Below are positions 52,916-61,101 of a stretch of DNA of 64,000 nucleotides, piece by piece. Each line of letters starts with the position of its first letter. The stretch's first letter is position 1. Under the pieces are notes generated by a model, which was not told where the DNA came from, ran no database searches, and saw only the letters and a program-made list of their open reading frames with translations. This stretch comes from Paenibacillus_AQ nitricinens (GTDB taxonomy: Bacteria > Bacillota > Bacilli > Paenibacillales > Paenibacillaceae), in contig NZ_CP183948.1 in the NCBI RefSeq assembly GCF_052056485.1, positions 2,294,001 through 2,358,000 on the forward strand, read 5' to 3'. Position numbers and translations under genes: made by a program.

Positions 52916-54124
52916 ATGAAAAAAATCCCGGTTACTGTGCTCAGTGGCTACTTAGGCTCTGGGAAGACAACGCTGCTGAATCATATTTTGCATAACCGTG
53001 ACGGGCTTAAAGTGGCCGTTATAGTAAATGACATGAGTGAAGTGAATGTGGATGCAAATCTGGTGAAGTCGGGAAATACGCTGTCCAGAACCGAAGAGAA
53101 GCTGGTTGAAATGTCTAATGGATGTATTTGCTGTACACTTCGGGATGATTTGATTATTGAAGTGCAAAAGCTAACTGCTGAGGGACGATTTGATTACATC
53201 CTGATTGAATCCTCTGGCATTAGTGAGCCGGTACCCGTAGCCCAGACCTTTACCTACGCGAATCCCGAGCTAGATATCGATTTAACTTCACTTGCTCAAT
53301 TGGATACGCTGGTGACGGTAGTGGATGCTGGGCGTTTCTGGCATGACTTCTCCTCTGGGGATAGTCTAATAGATCGTAATCAAACGGCTGGTGAGGGAGA
53401 TTTCCGCGATATTGTAGATCTGCTGATTGATCAGATTGAAACCTGTGATGTGCTGCTGCTGAATAAGTGTGATCTGCTGCAAGAAGATGAACTCAACAAG
53501 CTTGAAGCTGTGCTCCGTAAACTGCAGCCAATGGCCAAGCTTATCCGCACGGTTAACGGTGTAGTCGATCCGAAGGAGATTCTGAATACTGGATTGTTTG
53601 ATTTTGACAAAACAAGCTTGTCTTCGGGCTGGGTTGCGGAGCTGAATAAGGAGTCGCATACCCCTGAGACAGAGGAATATGGGATATCCTCTTTTGTCTA
53701 TCGTCAGAGAACACCTTTCCATCCGCAAAGATTAAGTTTTTTCTTTAGCAACTGGCCGGAAGAGGTTGTTCGATCAAAAGGAGTAGTATGGGTAGCGGCC
53801 AAAGGGGATCTTGCAGCTACTTTAAGTCAGGCAGGACCTTCGATTCAGTTCGGACCTGCCGGTTACTGGCTGGCTACAATGCCTAAAGAGCAACAGCTGG
53901 AGGTACTGGAAGAGGAACCTGAGCTGCGGGCGAAATGGGACGAGCAGTGGGGTGATAGAATTAATGAAATTGTATTTATCGGTGTAAACATGGATCAAGC
54001 TCAGCTCGAAGCCAGATTGGACAGATGTCTGCTGACAGCCGAAGAACTGAAGCTGGATTGGGCCAAGTTTAACAATCCATTACCATGGCCTGTTGAGGAG
54101 CTTCTAGCAGCCGCTGAAGAGTAG
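52916..54124 (+). CDS. COG0523 (YciC/ZigA-like) zinc metallochaperone GTPase
   Basis: 402 residues. Walker A is GYLGSGKTTLLNH, the metal-binding CICC motif sits in SNGCICCTLRDDL near residue 64, followed by ESSGISEPVPVAQTF and NKCDLL (G4), with a full C-terminal CobW domain (SFFFSNWPEEVVRSKGVVWVA). It probably transfers zinc to essential enzymes during deficiency. It is cotranscribed with the L33 paralogue under Zur box 2 and ends in a terminator. Confidence 0.92.
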   Translation: MKKIPVTVLSGYLGSGKTTLLNHILHNRDGLKVAVIVNDMSEVNVDANLVKSGNTLSRTEEKLVEMSNGCICCTLRDDLIIEVQKLTAEGRFDYILIESSGISEPVPVAQTFTYANPELDIDLTSLAQLDTLVTVVDAGRFWHDFSSGDSLIDRNQTAGEGDFRDIVDLLIDQIETCDVLLLNKCDLLQEDELNKLEAVLRKLQPMAKLIRTVNGVVDPKEILNTGLFDFDKTSLSSGWVAELNKESHTPETEEYGISSFVYRQRTPFHPQRLSFFFSNWPEEVVRSKGVVWVAAKGDLAATLSQAGPSIQFGPAGYWLATMPKEQQLEVLEEEPELRAKWDEQWGDRINEIVFIGVNMDQAQLEARLDRCLLTAEELKLDWAKFNNPLPWPVEELLAAAEE

Positions 54125-54145
54125 AACTATAGGGAGTTAGAGATG

Positions 54146-54182
54146 AAAAACCGGGATCCAGCAGGCTGGAATTCCGGTTTTT
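54146..54182 (+). terminator. Intrinsic terminator after the COG0523 gene
   Basis: AAAAACCGG/CCGGTTTTT flanks an inner TCCAGC/GCTGGA hairpin, and the second arm ends in a T run. Confidence 0.75.
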
Positions 54183-54236
54183 GCTATATGCTCAAGTAAA
54201 TAATAGTTACTATTACGATTAATTTCTGGATTTGGG

Positions 54237-54265
54237 TTTACAAATCGTAATGATTACGATATTAT
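54237..54265 (+). promoter_or_regulatory. Promoter of the znu operon
   Basis: TTTACA, a 17-bp spacer and TATTAT. Zur box 3 fills the whole spacer, an ideal position for repression at sufficient zinc. Confidence 0.75.
54245..54259. promoter_or_regulatory. Zur box 3
   Basis: TCGTAATGATTACGA is a perfect core palindrome located between the -35 and -10 boxes of the znu promoter. A TTACGATTA half-site lies about 30 bp upstream. Confidence 0.88.
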
Positions 54266-54277
54266 CAATTTTGTTAA

Positions 54278-54292
54278 TCGTAAAACTTACGA
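54278..54292. promoter_or_regulatory. Zur box 4
   Basis: TCGTAAAACTTACGA has both 6-base arms intact but an altered centre. It is spaced 33 bp (about three helical turns) from box 3, so both sites could be bound on one face of the helix. Confidence 0.65.
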
Positions 54293-54338
54293 TTTGAAAG
54301 CAAGGCAGACATAATCAGTCAGAAGGGAGGCGAGGCAT

Positions 54339-55046
54339 ATGATCCTATCATCCATGCGAAATGTAGTGTTCGGGTATGGGGATGAACCTGTACTTGATAA
54401 CATTTCACTAGAGATTCATACCGGACAGTTTATTGGGATAACAGGACCTAATGGGGCTGCCAAGACCACCCTGTTGAAGCTTATGCTCGGCCTGCTCCGT
54501 CCATGGAGTGGAACGGTACATTTGAATAAAGCGCTGTCGGATAACGGGAAGCTGGTTATCGGGTACGTACCACAGCAGGTAGCTTCTTTTAACGCGGGGT
54601 TCCCAAGCAAGGTGATTGAACTGGTTCGCTCAGGTTGTTACCCAAGGCTGGGGTTATTTAGACGGTTCACACCGGAGCAGGACGAAATCGTTGAGCGAAG
54701 TTTAAGGCAGGTGGATATGTGGCATTTGCGAGACCGGAGGATAGGAGAGCTGTCAGGCGGTCAAAAGCAGAGGATCTGTATCGCCCGTGCCTTGGCACAG
54801 CAGCCGCAGATATTGGTTCTGGACGAACCCACTACAGGAATGGATCTGGACAGCCGCATAGGGTTCTATAAGCTAATGCGCCACGATGTCAGTGAACACG
54901 GTCGAACGGTAATCATGGTGACACATGCTCTGGAAGAGACCAGTTCCTATCTTGATACGGTGATCAGCTTGGAACGAAAGGAGGACGAAGGATGGCAATG
55001 TTTAGTTACGAATTCATGCAACGTGCATTTTGGGCCGGTGGGTTAA
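54339..55046 (+). CDS. znuC: Zinc ABC transporter ATPase (ZnuC/AdcC)
   Basis: 235 residues. The Walker A reads GPNGAAKTT, with Ala where most ABC ATPases have Gly before the lysine; I recall the same change in some AdcC-type zinc ATPases, so it is not proof of inactivity. The signature is LSGGQKQR and Walker B is ILVLDEPTTGMD, with the switch His in MVTHALEE. It powers zinc uptake with ZnuB and ZnuA. AAGGGAGG precedes the ATG. Its last 55 bases overlap znuB in another frame. Confidence 0.92.
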   Translation: MILSSMRNVVFGYGDEPVLDNISLEIHTGQFIGITGPNGAAKTTLLKLMLGLLRPWSGTVHLNKALSDNGKLVIGYVPQQVASFNAGFPSKVIELVRSGCYPRLGLFRRFTPEQDEIVERSLRQVDMWHLRDRRIGELSGGQKQRICIARALAQQPQILVLDEPTTGMDLDSRIGFYKLMRHDVSEHGRTVIMVTHALEETSSYLDTVISLERKEDEGWQCLVTNSCNVHFGPVG

Positions 55047-55858
55047 TTGGCATTATCGGTCCACTGCTCGGGGTATATCTCATGCTTCGCCGTCAGGTGC
55101 TCATGGCAGATACCCTCTCTCATGTATCACTTGCAGGAGTAGCCCTAGGTTCGATCCTGCAGCTTAATCCAGCATTAAGTGGTTTCATGGTTGCGATTCT
55201 TGGCGGTATTGTTATCGAACAGCTTCGACGTTCCTATCGTACATACAGCGAGCTTCCGGTAGCTATTATTATGACCTCTGGACTGGCGTTGGCAGTTGTG
55301 CTTATGAGCTTAAAGCAGAATTTGAGTAAAAGCTTCAGCTCCTACCTGTTTGGTTCCATTGTTGCGGTCAGCGATACCCAATTGATGATTATTGCTCTCG
55401 TAGCTGTAATCGGCCTGCTCTATTTTATTGTTTTTCGCAGATCTCTGTATAATCTGACCTTTGATGAAGAAACCGCTACTATCAGTGGAGTTCATGTAGG
55501 CTGGTTATCCTTTTCGTTTGCGGTACTCACTGGGATGACGGTAGCGGCTGCGATGCCAGTTGTTGGGGTTTTGTTGGTTTCAGCACTTATTGTTTTGCCA
55601 GCATCGATCGCTTTGCGTATCGCGTCAGGTTTTGCGACAGCTATATGGATCTCGATTAGCGTAGGACTGCTTGGTGTGTTTAGTGGACTCAGTGCCTCTT
55701 ATTACATCAATACACCGCCGGGTGGGACAATTGCGCTTATCTTGCTATCTTTTTTGTTAATTGCAATCTTGGTACAGAAGCTGATCAGGCTTAAAAATCG
55801 TCGTCACATTCAAAAATCTATTTCCAGAAAAGGAGCTACATCTCTCAATGAAATTTAG
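54992..55858 (+). CDS. znuB: Zinc ABC transporter permease (ZnuB/AdcB)
   Basis: 288 residues with about eight membrane helices of the ABC-3 family: RAFWAGGLIGIIGPLLGVYLMLRRQVLMADTLSHVSLAGVALG at the start and VGVLLVSALIVLPASIAL near residue 190. The ATG has AAAGGAGG upstream inside znuC, giving a 55-bp overlap, longer than usual. The stop overlaps znuA by 11 bp, so all three genes are translated as a unit. Confidence 0.92.
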   Translation: MAMFSYEFMQRAFWAGGLIGIIGPLLGVYLMLRRQVLMADTLSHVSLAGVALGSILQLNPALSGFMVAILGGIVIEQLRRSYRTYSELPVAIIMTSGLALAVVLMSLKQNLSKSFSSYLFGSIVAVSDTQLMIIALVAVIGLLYFIVFRRSLYNLTFDEETATISGVHVGWLSFSFAVLTGMTVAAAMPVVGVLLVSALIVLPASIALRIASGFATAIWISISVGLLGVFSGLSASYYINTPPGGTIALILLSFLLIAILVQKLIRLKNRRHIQKSISRKGATSLNEI

Positions 55859-56921
55859 AATCCATCATCTAGCTATTTTGTCTCTATCCACCTTACTTTT
55901 TGCCGCAGGCTGCGGTAACAATAATGCAGTTAATTCTACTGCTTCGAAAGCCGCGAATGCCTCTGGAGCCGCAGAAGTTACTGCACTTCCAGAAGCCTCG
56001 AAATTAAATATTAAAGTCAGTTTTTATCCGATTTACGAGTTTACGAAAAATGTGGCAGGTGATCTGGCAGAAGTAGAAGCACTCATTCCAGCTGGAATTG
56101 AGCCGCATGATTGGGAACCAACCGCTCAGGATATGGCTGAAATCTCAGATGCGGATATGCTGATCTATAACGGCGCTGGAATGGAAGGCTGGGTGGATCA
56201 AGTACTGGAAAGTGTATCCAGAAAATCATTAATCACGGTAGAGGCCAGCAAGGGCTTGGACATTATGGAAGGGACAGAAGAGGAAGAAGCGGAACATGCT
56301 CATGAAGAAGGCGAACATGCTCACGAAGAAGGCGAACATGCTCACGAAGAAGGCGAACATGCCCATGAAGAGCATTCGCATGATCATGACCATGGTGGAT
56401 TAGACCCTCATGTGTGGCTCAGTCCAGTGCTTGCTATTCAAGAAGTGCGTAACATTGAAGCGGCTTTATCTGCGGCTGCGCCTGATAATGCAAAAGCTTT
56501 CAAGGCGAATGCAGATGCTTATGTAGCTAAGCTGGAGCAGCTGGATCAAGCGTTTAAGGATGAACTTAAGGAAACTAAACGTAAGGATTTCATCACCCAG
56601 CATGCGGCTTTCGGTTACCTCGCCAAGCAGTATGGATTAACTCAGGTCCCGATTGCCGGATTATCACCGGAGCAGGAACCTTCTGCAGCGAATATGAGCA
56701 AAATTGTGGAGTTTGCAAAAGAGCATGAGGTGAAGACGATTTTCTTCGAGACGCTTGTATCCTCAGGTGTGGCTGATACTATCGCTAAGGAGATTGGTGC
56801 CAAAACAGCCGTTCTAAACCCGATTGAAGGCTTAACAGAAGAGGATCGTAGTCAGAGCCTGGATTATTTGGGGATCATGCGTCAGAACCTGGAAGCCTTG
56901 AAGAGTGCATTAAACGAGTAG
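55848..56921 (+). CDS. znuA: Zinc-binding lipoprotein (ZnuA/AdcA)
   Basis: 357 residues. The lipobox LLFAAGC gives a lipidated Cys at about residue 22. The cluster A-1 binding fold has GIEPHDWEPTAQD (first His), DPHVWLSP (second), QHAAFGYLAKQYG (third) and a distal Asp/Glu. A His/Glu-rich loop of about 45 residues contains four EGEHAHEE-type repeats followed by HSHDHDHGG; it probably collects zinc. It is the extracellular receptor of the ZnuCB importer. An S14 paralogue follows after 28 bp. Confidence 0.94.
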   Translation: MKFRIHHLAILSLSTLLFAAGCGNNNAVNSTASKAANASGAAEVTALPEASKLNIKVSFYPIYEFTKNVAGDLAEVEALIPAGIEPHDWEPTAQDMAEISDADMLIYNGAGMEGWVDQVLESVSRKSLITVEASKGLDIMEGTEEEEAEHAHEEGEHAHEEGEHAHEEGEHAHEEHSHDHDHGGLDPHVWLSPVLAIQEVRNIEAALSAAAPDNAKAFKANADAYVAKLEQLDQAFKDELKETKRKDFITQHAAFGYLAKQYGLTQVPIAGLSPEQEPSAANMSKIVEFAKEHEVKTIFFETLVSSGVADTIAKEIGAKTAVLNPIEGLTEEDRSQSLDYLGIMRQNLEALKSALNE

Positions 56922-56949
56922 AACATTCAGAAGTGGAAGGAGAACCACA

Positions 56950-57219
56950 ATGGCCAAGAAATCAAAAATTGTGAAAGAATTGAAGAGACAGGAGCTAGTG
57001 GAAAAATATGCAGCTAAAAGAAAAGAACTAAAAGAAAAAGGAGACTATATGGCCTTGCAAAAGCTGCCGTGTGATTCCTCCCCAACTCGTCAAAAAAATA
57101 GATGTCAAGTATCCGGAAGGCCGCGGGGATATTTACGGAAGTTTAATGTTTCCCGGATTGTATTCCGTGAATTGGCGCATAAAGGTCAAATTCCCGGGAT
57201 CACAAAGTCGAGCTGGTAG
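56950..57219 (+). CDS. rpsN: Ribosomal protein S14, zinc-independent paralogue
   Basis: 89 residues: MAKKSKIVKELKRQELVEKY at the start and RCQVSGRPRGYLRKFNVSRI near the middle, ending ELAHKGQIPGITKSSW. This long form lacks the CxxC-x12-CxxC zinc knuckle of the short type. It is the last gene of the znu operon and therefore likely Zur-controlled. It would replace the zinc-containing S14 in ribosomes made at low zinc, like the L33 paralogue 4 kb away. Confidence 0.94.
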   Translation: MAKKSKIVKELKRQELVEKYAAKRKELKEKGDYMALQKLPCDSSPTRQKNRCQVSGRPRGYLRKFNVSRIVFRELAHKGQIPGITKSSW

Positions 57220-57252
57220 AAGTAAGCTTTGCTAATCAGAGAACACTAAGAG

Positions 57253-57297
57253 AACGGTCAACCCTTCATCATTTAGAAGATTGGCCGTTTTTGTTGT
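57253..57297 (+). terminator. Intrinsic terminator of the znu operon
   Basis: AACGGTCAA/TTGGCCGTT forms a 9-bp stem with one G-U pair around a 19-base loop, followed by TTTTTGTTGTTTT. Confidence 0.75.
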
Positions 57298-57405
57298 TTT
57301 AGTTGCTTCAATTTCATGGACTTCAGAAAATTCGGCTATGCTTAGCATAGGATGATGATTTATCATATAAGGAATATATTTCTATTCCGTATGGAGGCGA
57401 TGCAA

Positions 57406-57843
57406 ATGAGCTATACCGATACTTTTATTCGTGTAGCAGAGGATTGTCCAGAGGAGACCGGAGTACCTCCGATGTCTTGCCGAACGCTCCCGCCTGCACA
57501 TGTGATTCAATATGAACTGCTTATGAATGAACCTTACCAATACAACCATGAAGAACTTCTTTATGAGGTTCATGTGCGTCATAAACAAATCCCTCTAGAA
57601 GATCGAGTGACTCGTAAGGAGGAAATATGGAACGAGCTATTTTCCAGAAACCACCCTTGCCTGCGGGCGTCATTGCTGGCGAAGCGGTTTGGCTGGGGAG
57701 TTCATTTTAACAGTGAAGGAAAGATAGCTCTTTACGGTAAAGAATCGCCCGAATACGACTTCTACACCTCCCAAGGAGAGGTAACTACTGTAAAGCTGTT
57801 GCTTGCGATGCGCAACAAACGTGCCTCGAAGGGAGAGGGTTGA
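57406..57843 (+). CDS. DUF6157-like hypothetical protein
   Basis: About 145 residues, soluble. The start SYTDTFIRVAEDCPEETG and the middle LLYEVHVRHKQIPLEDR, then LRASLLAKRFGWGVHFNSEGKIALYG, resemble DUF6157 proteins of unknown role. The ATG used is eight bases after GGAGG; the frame is open for 18 more codons upstream. Its end overlaps or abuts the acetyltransferase, so the two are probably cotranscribed. Confidence 0.72.
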   Translation: MSYTDTFIRVAEDCPEETGVPPMSCRTLPPAHVIQYELLMNEPYQYNHEELLYEVHVRHKQIPLEDRVTRKEEIWNELFSRNHPCLRASLLAKRFGWGVHFNSEGKIALYGKESPEYDFYTSQGEVTTVKLLLAMRNKRASKGEG

Positions 57844-58594
57844 ACTGTATAAATTCATAGAAGAAATCACACTGAATACTTGGCCGGCAGAGCAGAGCGT
57901 GCTTCTGAAGGGATGGATTCTACGTACTGCAGCAGGTTATACAAAACGGGCCAATTCGGTCAATCCGTTATATGGGGCAGGGCACTGCACGGCTGATTTA
58001 GGCGATCAGATCAAGCTTGCGGAGCAGTATTATGAACAGGCTGGACTAAAGCCAGTCTTTAAAATAACTCCCTACATCCAGCCTGCAAGCCTTGATGAGA
58101 AGCTAGCCGATCGTGGTTACAGCATAGCGGAGCCTTCATCAGTAAGATTGCTTGATCTGGAGGACTTAGCGACCCCTGATTTACGTTATACGGTTCAGGT
58201 GCAGGAGAACTTGACTGAAGCGTGGCTAAACGTATTCAGTGAGCTTACCGAGCTGTCCGATAAGAACCGGGGAACCTTAACCAGAATGTTGTCCGCCTCG
58301 CATTTGAAGCAGGGTTATGTCATATTGTTCAACAATGATATTCCTACCGCTTGTGGTCTTGGCGTGATTCAGAACGGATACATGGGTCTGTATGATATTG
58401 TCACTGCTGCGGAATACCGTAGACAAGGGATGGCAGAGCAATTATTGCTGGCCTTGCTTCACTGGGGGAAGTCACGGGGAGCTAAGACCTCTTTCCTGCA
58501 AGTGGTACAAGCTAATGCTGGAGCTTCAGCCTTGTATGACAAACTGGGCTTTAAGGAGATTTATCAGTATTGGTATAGGGTGCTGGGAAGCTAG
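57803..58594 (+). CDS. GNAT-family N-acetyltransferase
   Basis: Up to 263 residues. The N-terminal half, with LNTWPAEQSVLLKGWILRTA and TKRANSVNPLY, is the extended segment seen in a GNAT subgroup. The acetyl-CoA-binding motif is AEYRRQGMAEQLLLALLHWG near residue 206, followed by FLQVVQANAGASALYDKLGF. The start is uncertain: ATG 57803 has no ribosome site and lies in the preceding gene, GTG 57821 is possible, and CTG 57845 lies five bases after GGGAGAGGG. Confidence 0.8.
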   Translation: MRCATNVPRRERVELYKFIEEITLNTWPAEQSVLLKGWILRTAAGYTKRANSVNPLYGAGHCTADLGDQIKLAEQYYEQAGLKPVFKITPYIQPASLDEKLADRGYSIAEPSSVRLLDLEDLATPDLRYTVQVQENLTEAWLNVFSELTELSDKNRGTLTRMLSASHLKQGYVILFNNDIPTACGLGVIQNGYMGLYDIVTAAEYRRQGMAEQLLLALLHWGKSRGAKTSFLQVVQANAGASALYDKLGFKEIYQYWYRVLGS

Positions 58595-58616
58595 TGTGAG
58601 GAGTGGAAGAAAATCT

Positions 58617-59168
58617 ATGTCCGAATATTGGAGTCGAAGATTTGCGCAAGAAGGCATGATCTGGGGGAGTGAGCCGAGTCCTACAGCTCAGGCAGCAAGG
58701 AATATTTTTCGGCAGCATAATGTGAAGTCAGTTCTAGTCCCAGGTTCAGGATATGGACGAAATACGAAGGTATTCTCAGAAGAGTTTAAGACTTTCGGCG
58801 TTGAGTTAAGCGTGGAGGCGCTAAAGATGGCGACAGAGTGGGATTCTAGGAGTCATTTTTTTAGGTTCAGTGCTAGACTCTATTTTGGAAGAAAAGGTAG
58901 ATGCCATCTATTGCTATGACATGCTGCATTTATTTCTCGAAGAGGATCGTAGAAGATTGGTGGCTAATTGTCTGGAACAGTTACAGCCAGATGGATGGCT
59001 CTATTTCACCAGCTTTTCCGATGAGGACGCAAATAACGGCTGTGGAGCACTTTTGGAGCCGGGAACCTACGAATATAAAGAAGGAAAATGTGCCCACTTT
59101 TTCAGCGATGTGGAATTAAATTTCAATACTTAGAAGTAGAGCAGCTCTTAATTCTCTTCGGAACGTGA
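58617..59168 (+). pseudogene. SAM-dependent methyltransferase with two frameshifts
   Basis: The first frame reads SEYWSRRFAQEGMIWGSEPS and then SVLVPGSGYGRNTKVFS (motif I) up to MATEWDSRSH. At a run of seven T residues (58855-58861) the reading must move one frame to continue as FLGSVLDSILEEKVDAIYCYDMLHLF. A second shift near 59116-59124 is needed to pass from VEL to KFQYLEVEQLLILFGT. Both junctions keep family-like sequence, so this is either a decaying tellurite-resistance-TehB-like gene or an assembly error. Confidence 0.75.
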
Positions 59169-59191
59169 GAGGTAGTTGTTTCGCTGATAAT

Positions 59192-59374
59192 GAGGGAAAA
59201 CCTCCCTGGAATTTAGCAAATATTGCTTGATATCCATGGTTTTAAGGGGAAAACTCCCTAATAATTCGTTGAATATCCTTTGAATTGGCTATTTCAAGTG
59301 AATTAAAGGGAGTTTTTCCCGGATTATGCTTTGAGAGGGATGCTCGCCCGGATAAATAGGGACTTTTTCCCTAA
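59192..59374. repeat. Four-core intergenic repeat element, copy 5
   Basis: Cores GAGGGAAAACCTCCC and AAGGGGAAAACTCCC are forward; AAAGGGAGTTTTTCCC and AATAGGGACTTTTTCCC are reversed. Centres near 59199, 59253, 59313 and 59365 give 54, 60 and 52 bp spacing. A degenerate AGAGGGATGCTCGCCC lies between cores 3 and 4. The element lies between convergent genes. Confidence 0.8.
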
Positions 59375-59402
59375 TTCTAGTTGAATGATAAAAGCACCTT
59401 AC

Positions 59403-60206
59403 TTACACAAACTTTCCTTGACCCGGCAGCGCCATTTCTTTGAAATTTTTGCATAAATGAGCAAGCTGAGTAGATAGTTTTTCACCCTCCATCGGTACCC
59501 CATGTCCAGAGAGAACGATATGAGGATTGAGCAGTGCAAGGGTGCGGACCGACTTTTCCGCATCTTCCCAGTCTGTCGTGAAATAAGAGGGAGGGCCATG
59601 CACCACCTGATGTTGAGTCGCCACAGCGAATACCGATTCTTGTTTGACCGTAAGGAAAGTGTCACCAGCAATTAGCACCTTATCCTCTGGTCTGAACAGG
59701 GAAATATGTCCCGGACTATGCCCAGGAGTATGGACCCATTTCCAGCCGTGTGCTCCAGGGACGGTCCTGTCTTCCGGCAACGGATGGATGGCTGATCCAA
59801 GGTCGATGCCATGATGGGAGAATAATGAGGACACCATACTCATCAGCCCGCCGCCTACGGCCGGATCGGCTGGCGGATAATCCGCTTTCCCTGTTAAATA
59901 AGGAAGCTCTAGTGGATGAGCATACACGGGTACATTCCATTCCTCAATAAGCTTTTTCACACCCCCGATATGATCAAAATGCCCATGCGTCAAGACAATT
60001 GCCACCGGAGGCTTCTCAAACTTCTCCTTAGCAAAATCAATAATATGGTCTGTGTATGAGCTTAGCCCCGTATCTACAATGATCCAGTCCGAATGGGGCT
60101 GGCCGATGAATGCGCAATTTACGAACATGGTTCGCAGTCCGATGACACCAGGGGCCACGTCCCAAGTATCGGTGTAGCCTTCAGATAGTATTCCGTCAAG
60201 TCTCAT
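59403..60206 (-). CDS. MBL-fold metallohydrolase
   Basis: 267 residues. The metal site HxHxDH is THGHFDHIGG near residue 74, with further ligands in WVHTPGHSPGHISLF near residue 160 and the Asp in IAGDTFL near residue 181; a final His is in LSGHGVPM near residue 232. It is a lactonase/glyoxalase-like hydrolase without signal peptide; the substrate is unknown. CAGGAGGCG precedes the ATG on the minus strand. Confidence 0.88.
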   Translation of the reverse strand: MRLDGILSEGYTDTWDVAPGVIGLRTMFVNCAFIGQPHSDWIIVDTGLSSYTDHIIDFAKEKFEKPPVAIVLTHGHFDHIGGVKKLIEEWNVPVYAHPLELPYLTGKADYPPADPAVGGGLMSMVSSLFSHHGIDLGSAIHPLPEDRTVPGAHGWKWVHTPGHSPGHISLFRPEDKVLIAGDTFLTVKQESVFAVATQHQVVHGPPSYFTTDWEDAEKSVRTLALLNPHIVLSGHGVPMEGEKLSTQLAHLCKNFKEMALPGQGKFV

Positions 60207-60286
60207 CTTACGCCTCCTGTTCCGTTCTTAGTTCTGTACGTGGTACCTAAGCAGTAGTATGACCTTTTTTCGAGAAAAAAATATGG

Positions 60287-60322
60287 CAAAAAACCCTTTT
60301 CATGAATTCATGAAAAAGGGTT
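60287..60322 (-). terminator. Terminator of the tandem-HTH gene
   Basis: AACCCTTTTTCATGAATTCATGAAAAGGGTT (minus strand; arms of about 14 bp) is followed by TTTTTTG. Confidence 0.8.
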
Positions 60323-60352
60323 GGCATTGCACTTATAAACGAAGTGATCACA

Positions 60353-60937
60353 TTAGAGCGTTCCGCAGTCTGCAAATAGAATATGGCGTGGAATCCGGAA
60401 GAAGGCTTCGGCTTTTTCCTGCAGAGCAGGGGTAGGCAGATGGCTGCTGTGCAACCATTTTCGAAACGTTCCGGGATGAACGCCTATCCAAATACTTACA
60501 TCGGTAACGGAAAAATCGTAAACCATACAGAGACCGGTCAGAATCACATTGCTACGTGGAGAACTGGTAATACTTCTTTTCATAAATCGCGAAGGTGTTG
60601 GTTGACATACAATTGGACTTTGACGAATCAGTGCTTCATTAAACAAAATGTGGGGCGGGTACCCGAGTAGGCGGCAGGTCTTGTCAATGTTATTGTTGGA
60701 AGGGATACGACCTTCGTATACCCAGGCACTTACGCTGCGAGAGGATATACCCAGATCTTCTGCGAGTTTTGAAAGTTTGATATCCTTAGCCATCAATACA
60801 GCAAGTAACACACGGTTTCTAATCTGGCTACGCTTTGGACGGCGGAATCTTTTTACACGAACGCCTTGTCCAAGATATTTGCGGTTGATCAGAGACCACG
60901 CCTGGATATTATGAGTTTCTTGTTGGTTACTAGGCAT
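60353..60937 (-). CDS. Tandem helix-turn-helix (XRE-like) regulator
   Basis: 194 residues. A very basic N-terminus (RVKRFRRPKRSQIRNR) precedes an XRE-type HTH, LSKLAEDLGISSRSVSAWVYEGRIPS near residue 55. A second, more diverged HTH, DVSIWIGVHPGTFRKWLHSSHLP near residue 147, is followed by a similar tail: RLLGYPPHILFNE in the first unit and FFRIPRHILFADC in the second. This points to an internal duplication. The family is not one I can name. GGAGG precedes the ATG on the minus strand. Confidence 0.7.
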   Translation of the reverse strand: MPSNQQETHNIQAWSLINRKYLGQGVRVKRFRRPKRSQIRNRVLLAVLMAKDIKLSKLAEDLGISSRSVSAWVYEGRIPSNNNIDKTCRLLGYPPHILFNEALIRQSPIVCQPTPSRFMKRSITSSPRSNVILTGLCMVYDFSVTDVSIWIGVHPGTFRKWLHSSHLPTPALQEKAEAFFRIPRHILFADCGTL

Positions 60938-61101
60938 AATTCCTCCGATTTTTTAAAAATATACTACAACACTTTCCTGTACATCGGCAATGGTTAATGC
61001 TGCTATTTCTGTAATCACCTTTTAAGTTTCTTTCAGAACACGTAAGCTTATGATATATTTTTAATATCTAATTACAATATTACAACAGGGAGCGAGTTAG
61101 A

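Noticed and set aside
54339..55046. ZnuC might be inactive because of Ala in Walker A.
   Set aside because: All other motifs are intact, the operon is well preserved, and similar substitutions are, as I recall, found in functional AdcC-type ATPases.
29143..59374. Regularly spaced palindromes could suggest CRISPR arrays.
   Set aside because: The cores are not identical direct repeats, each array has only four, the orientation inverts half way, and no cas gene is present.
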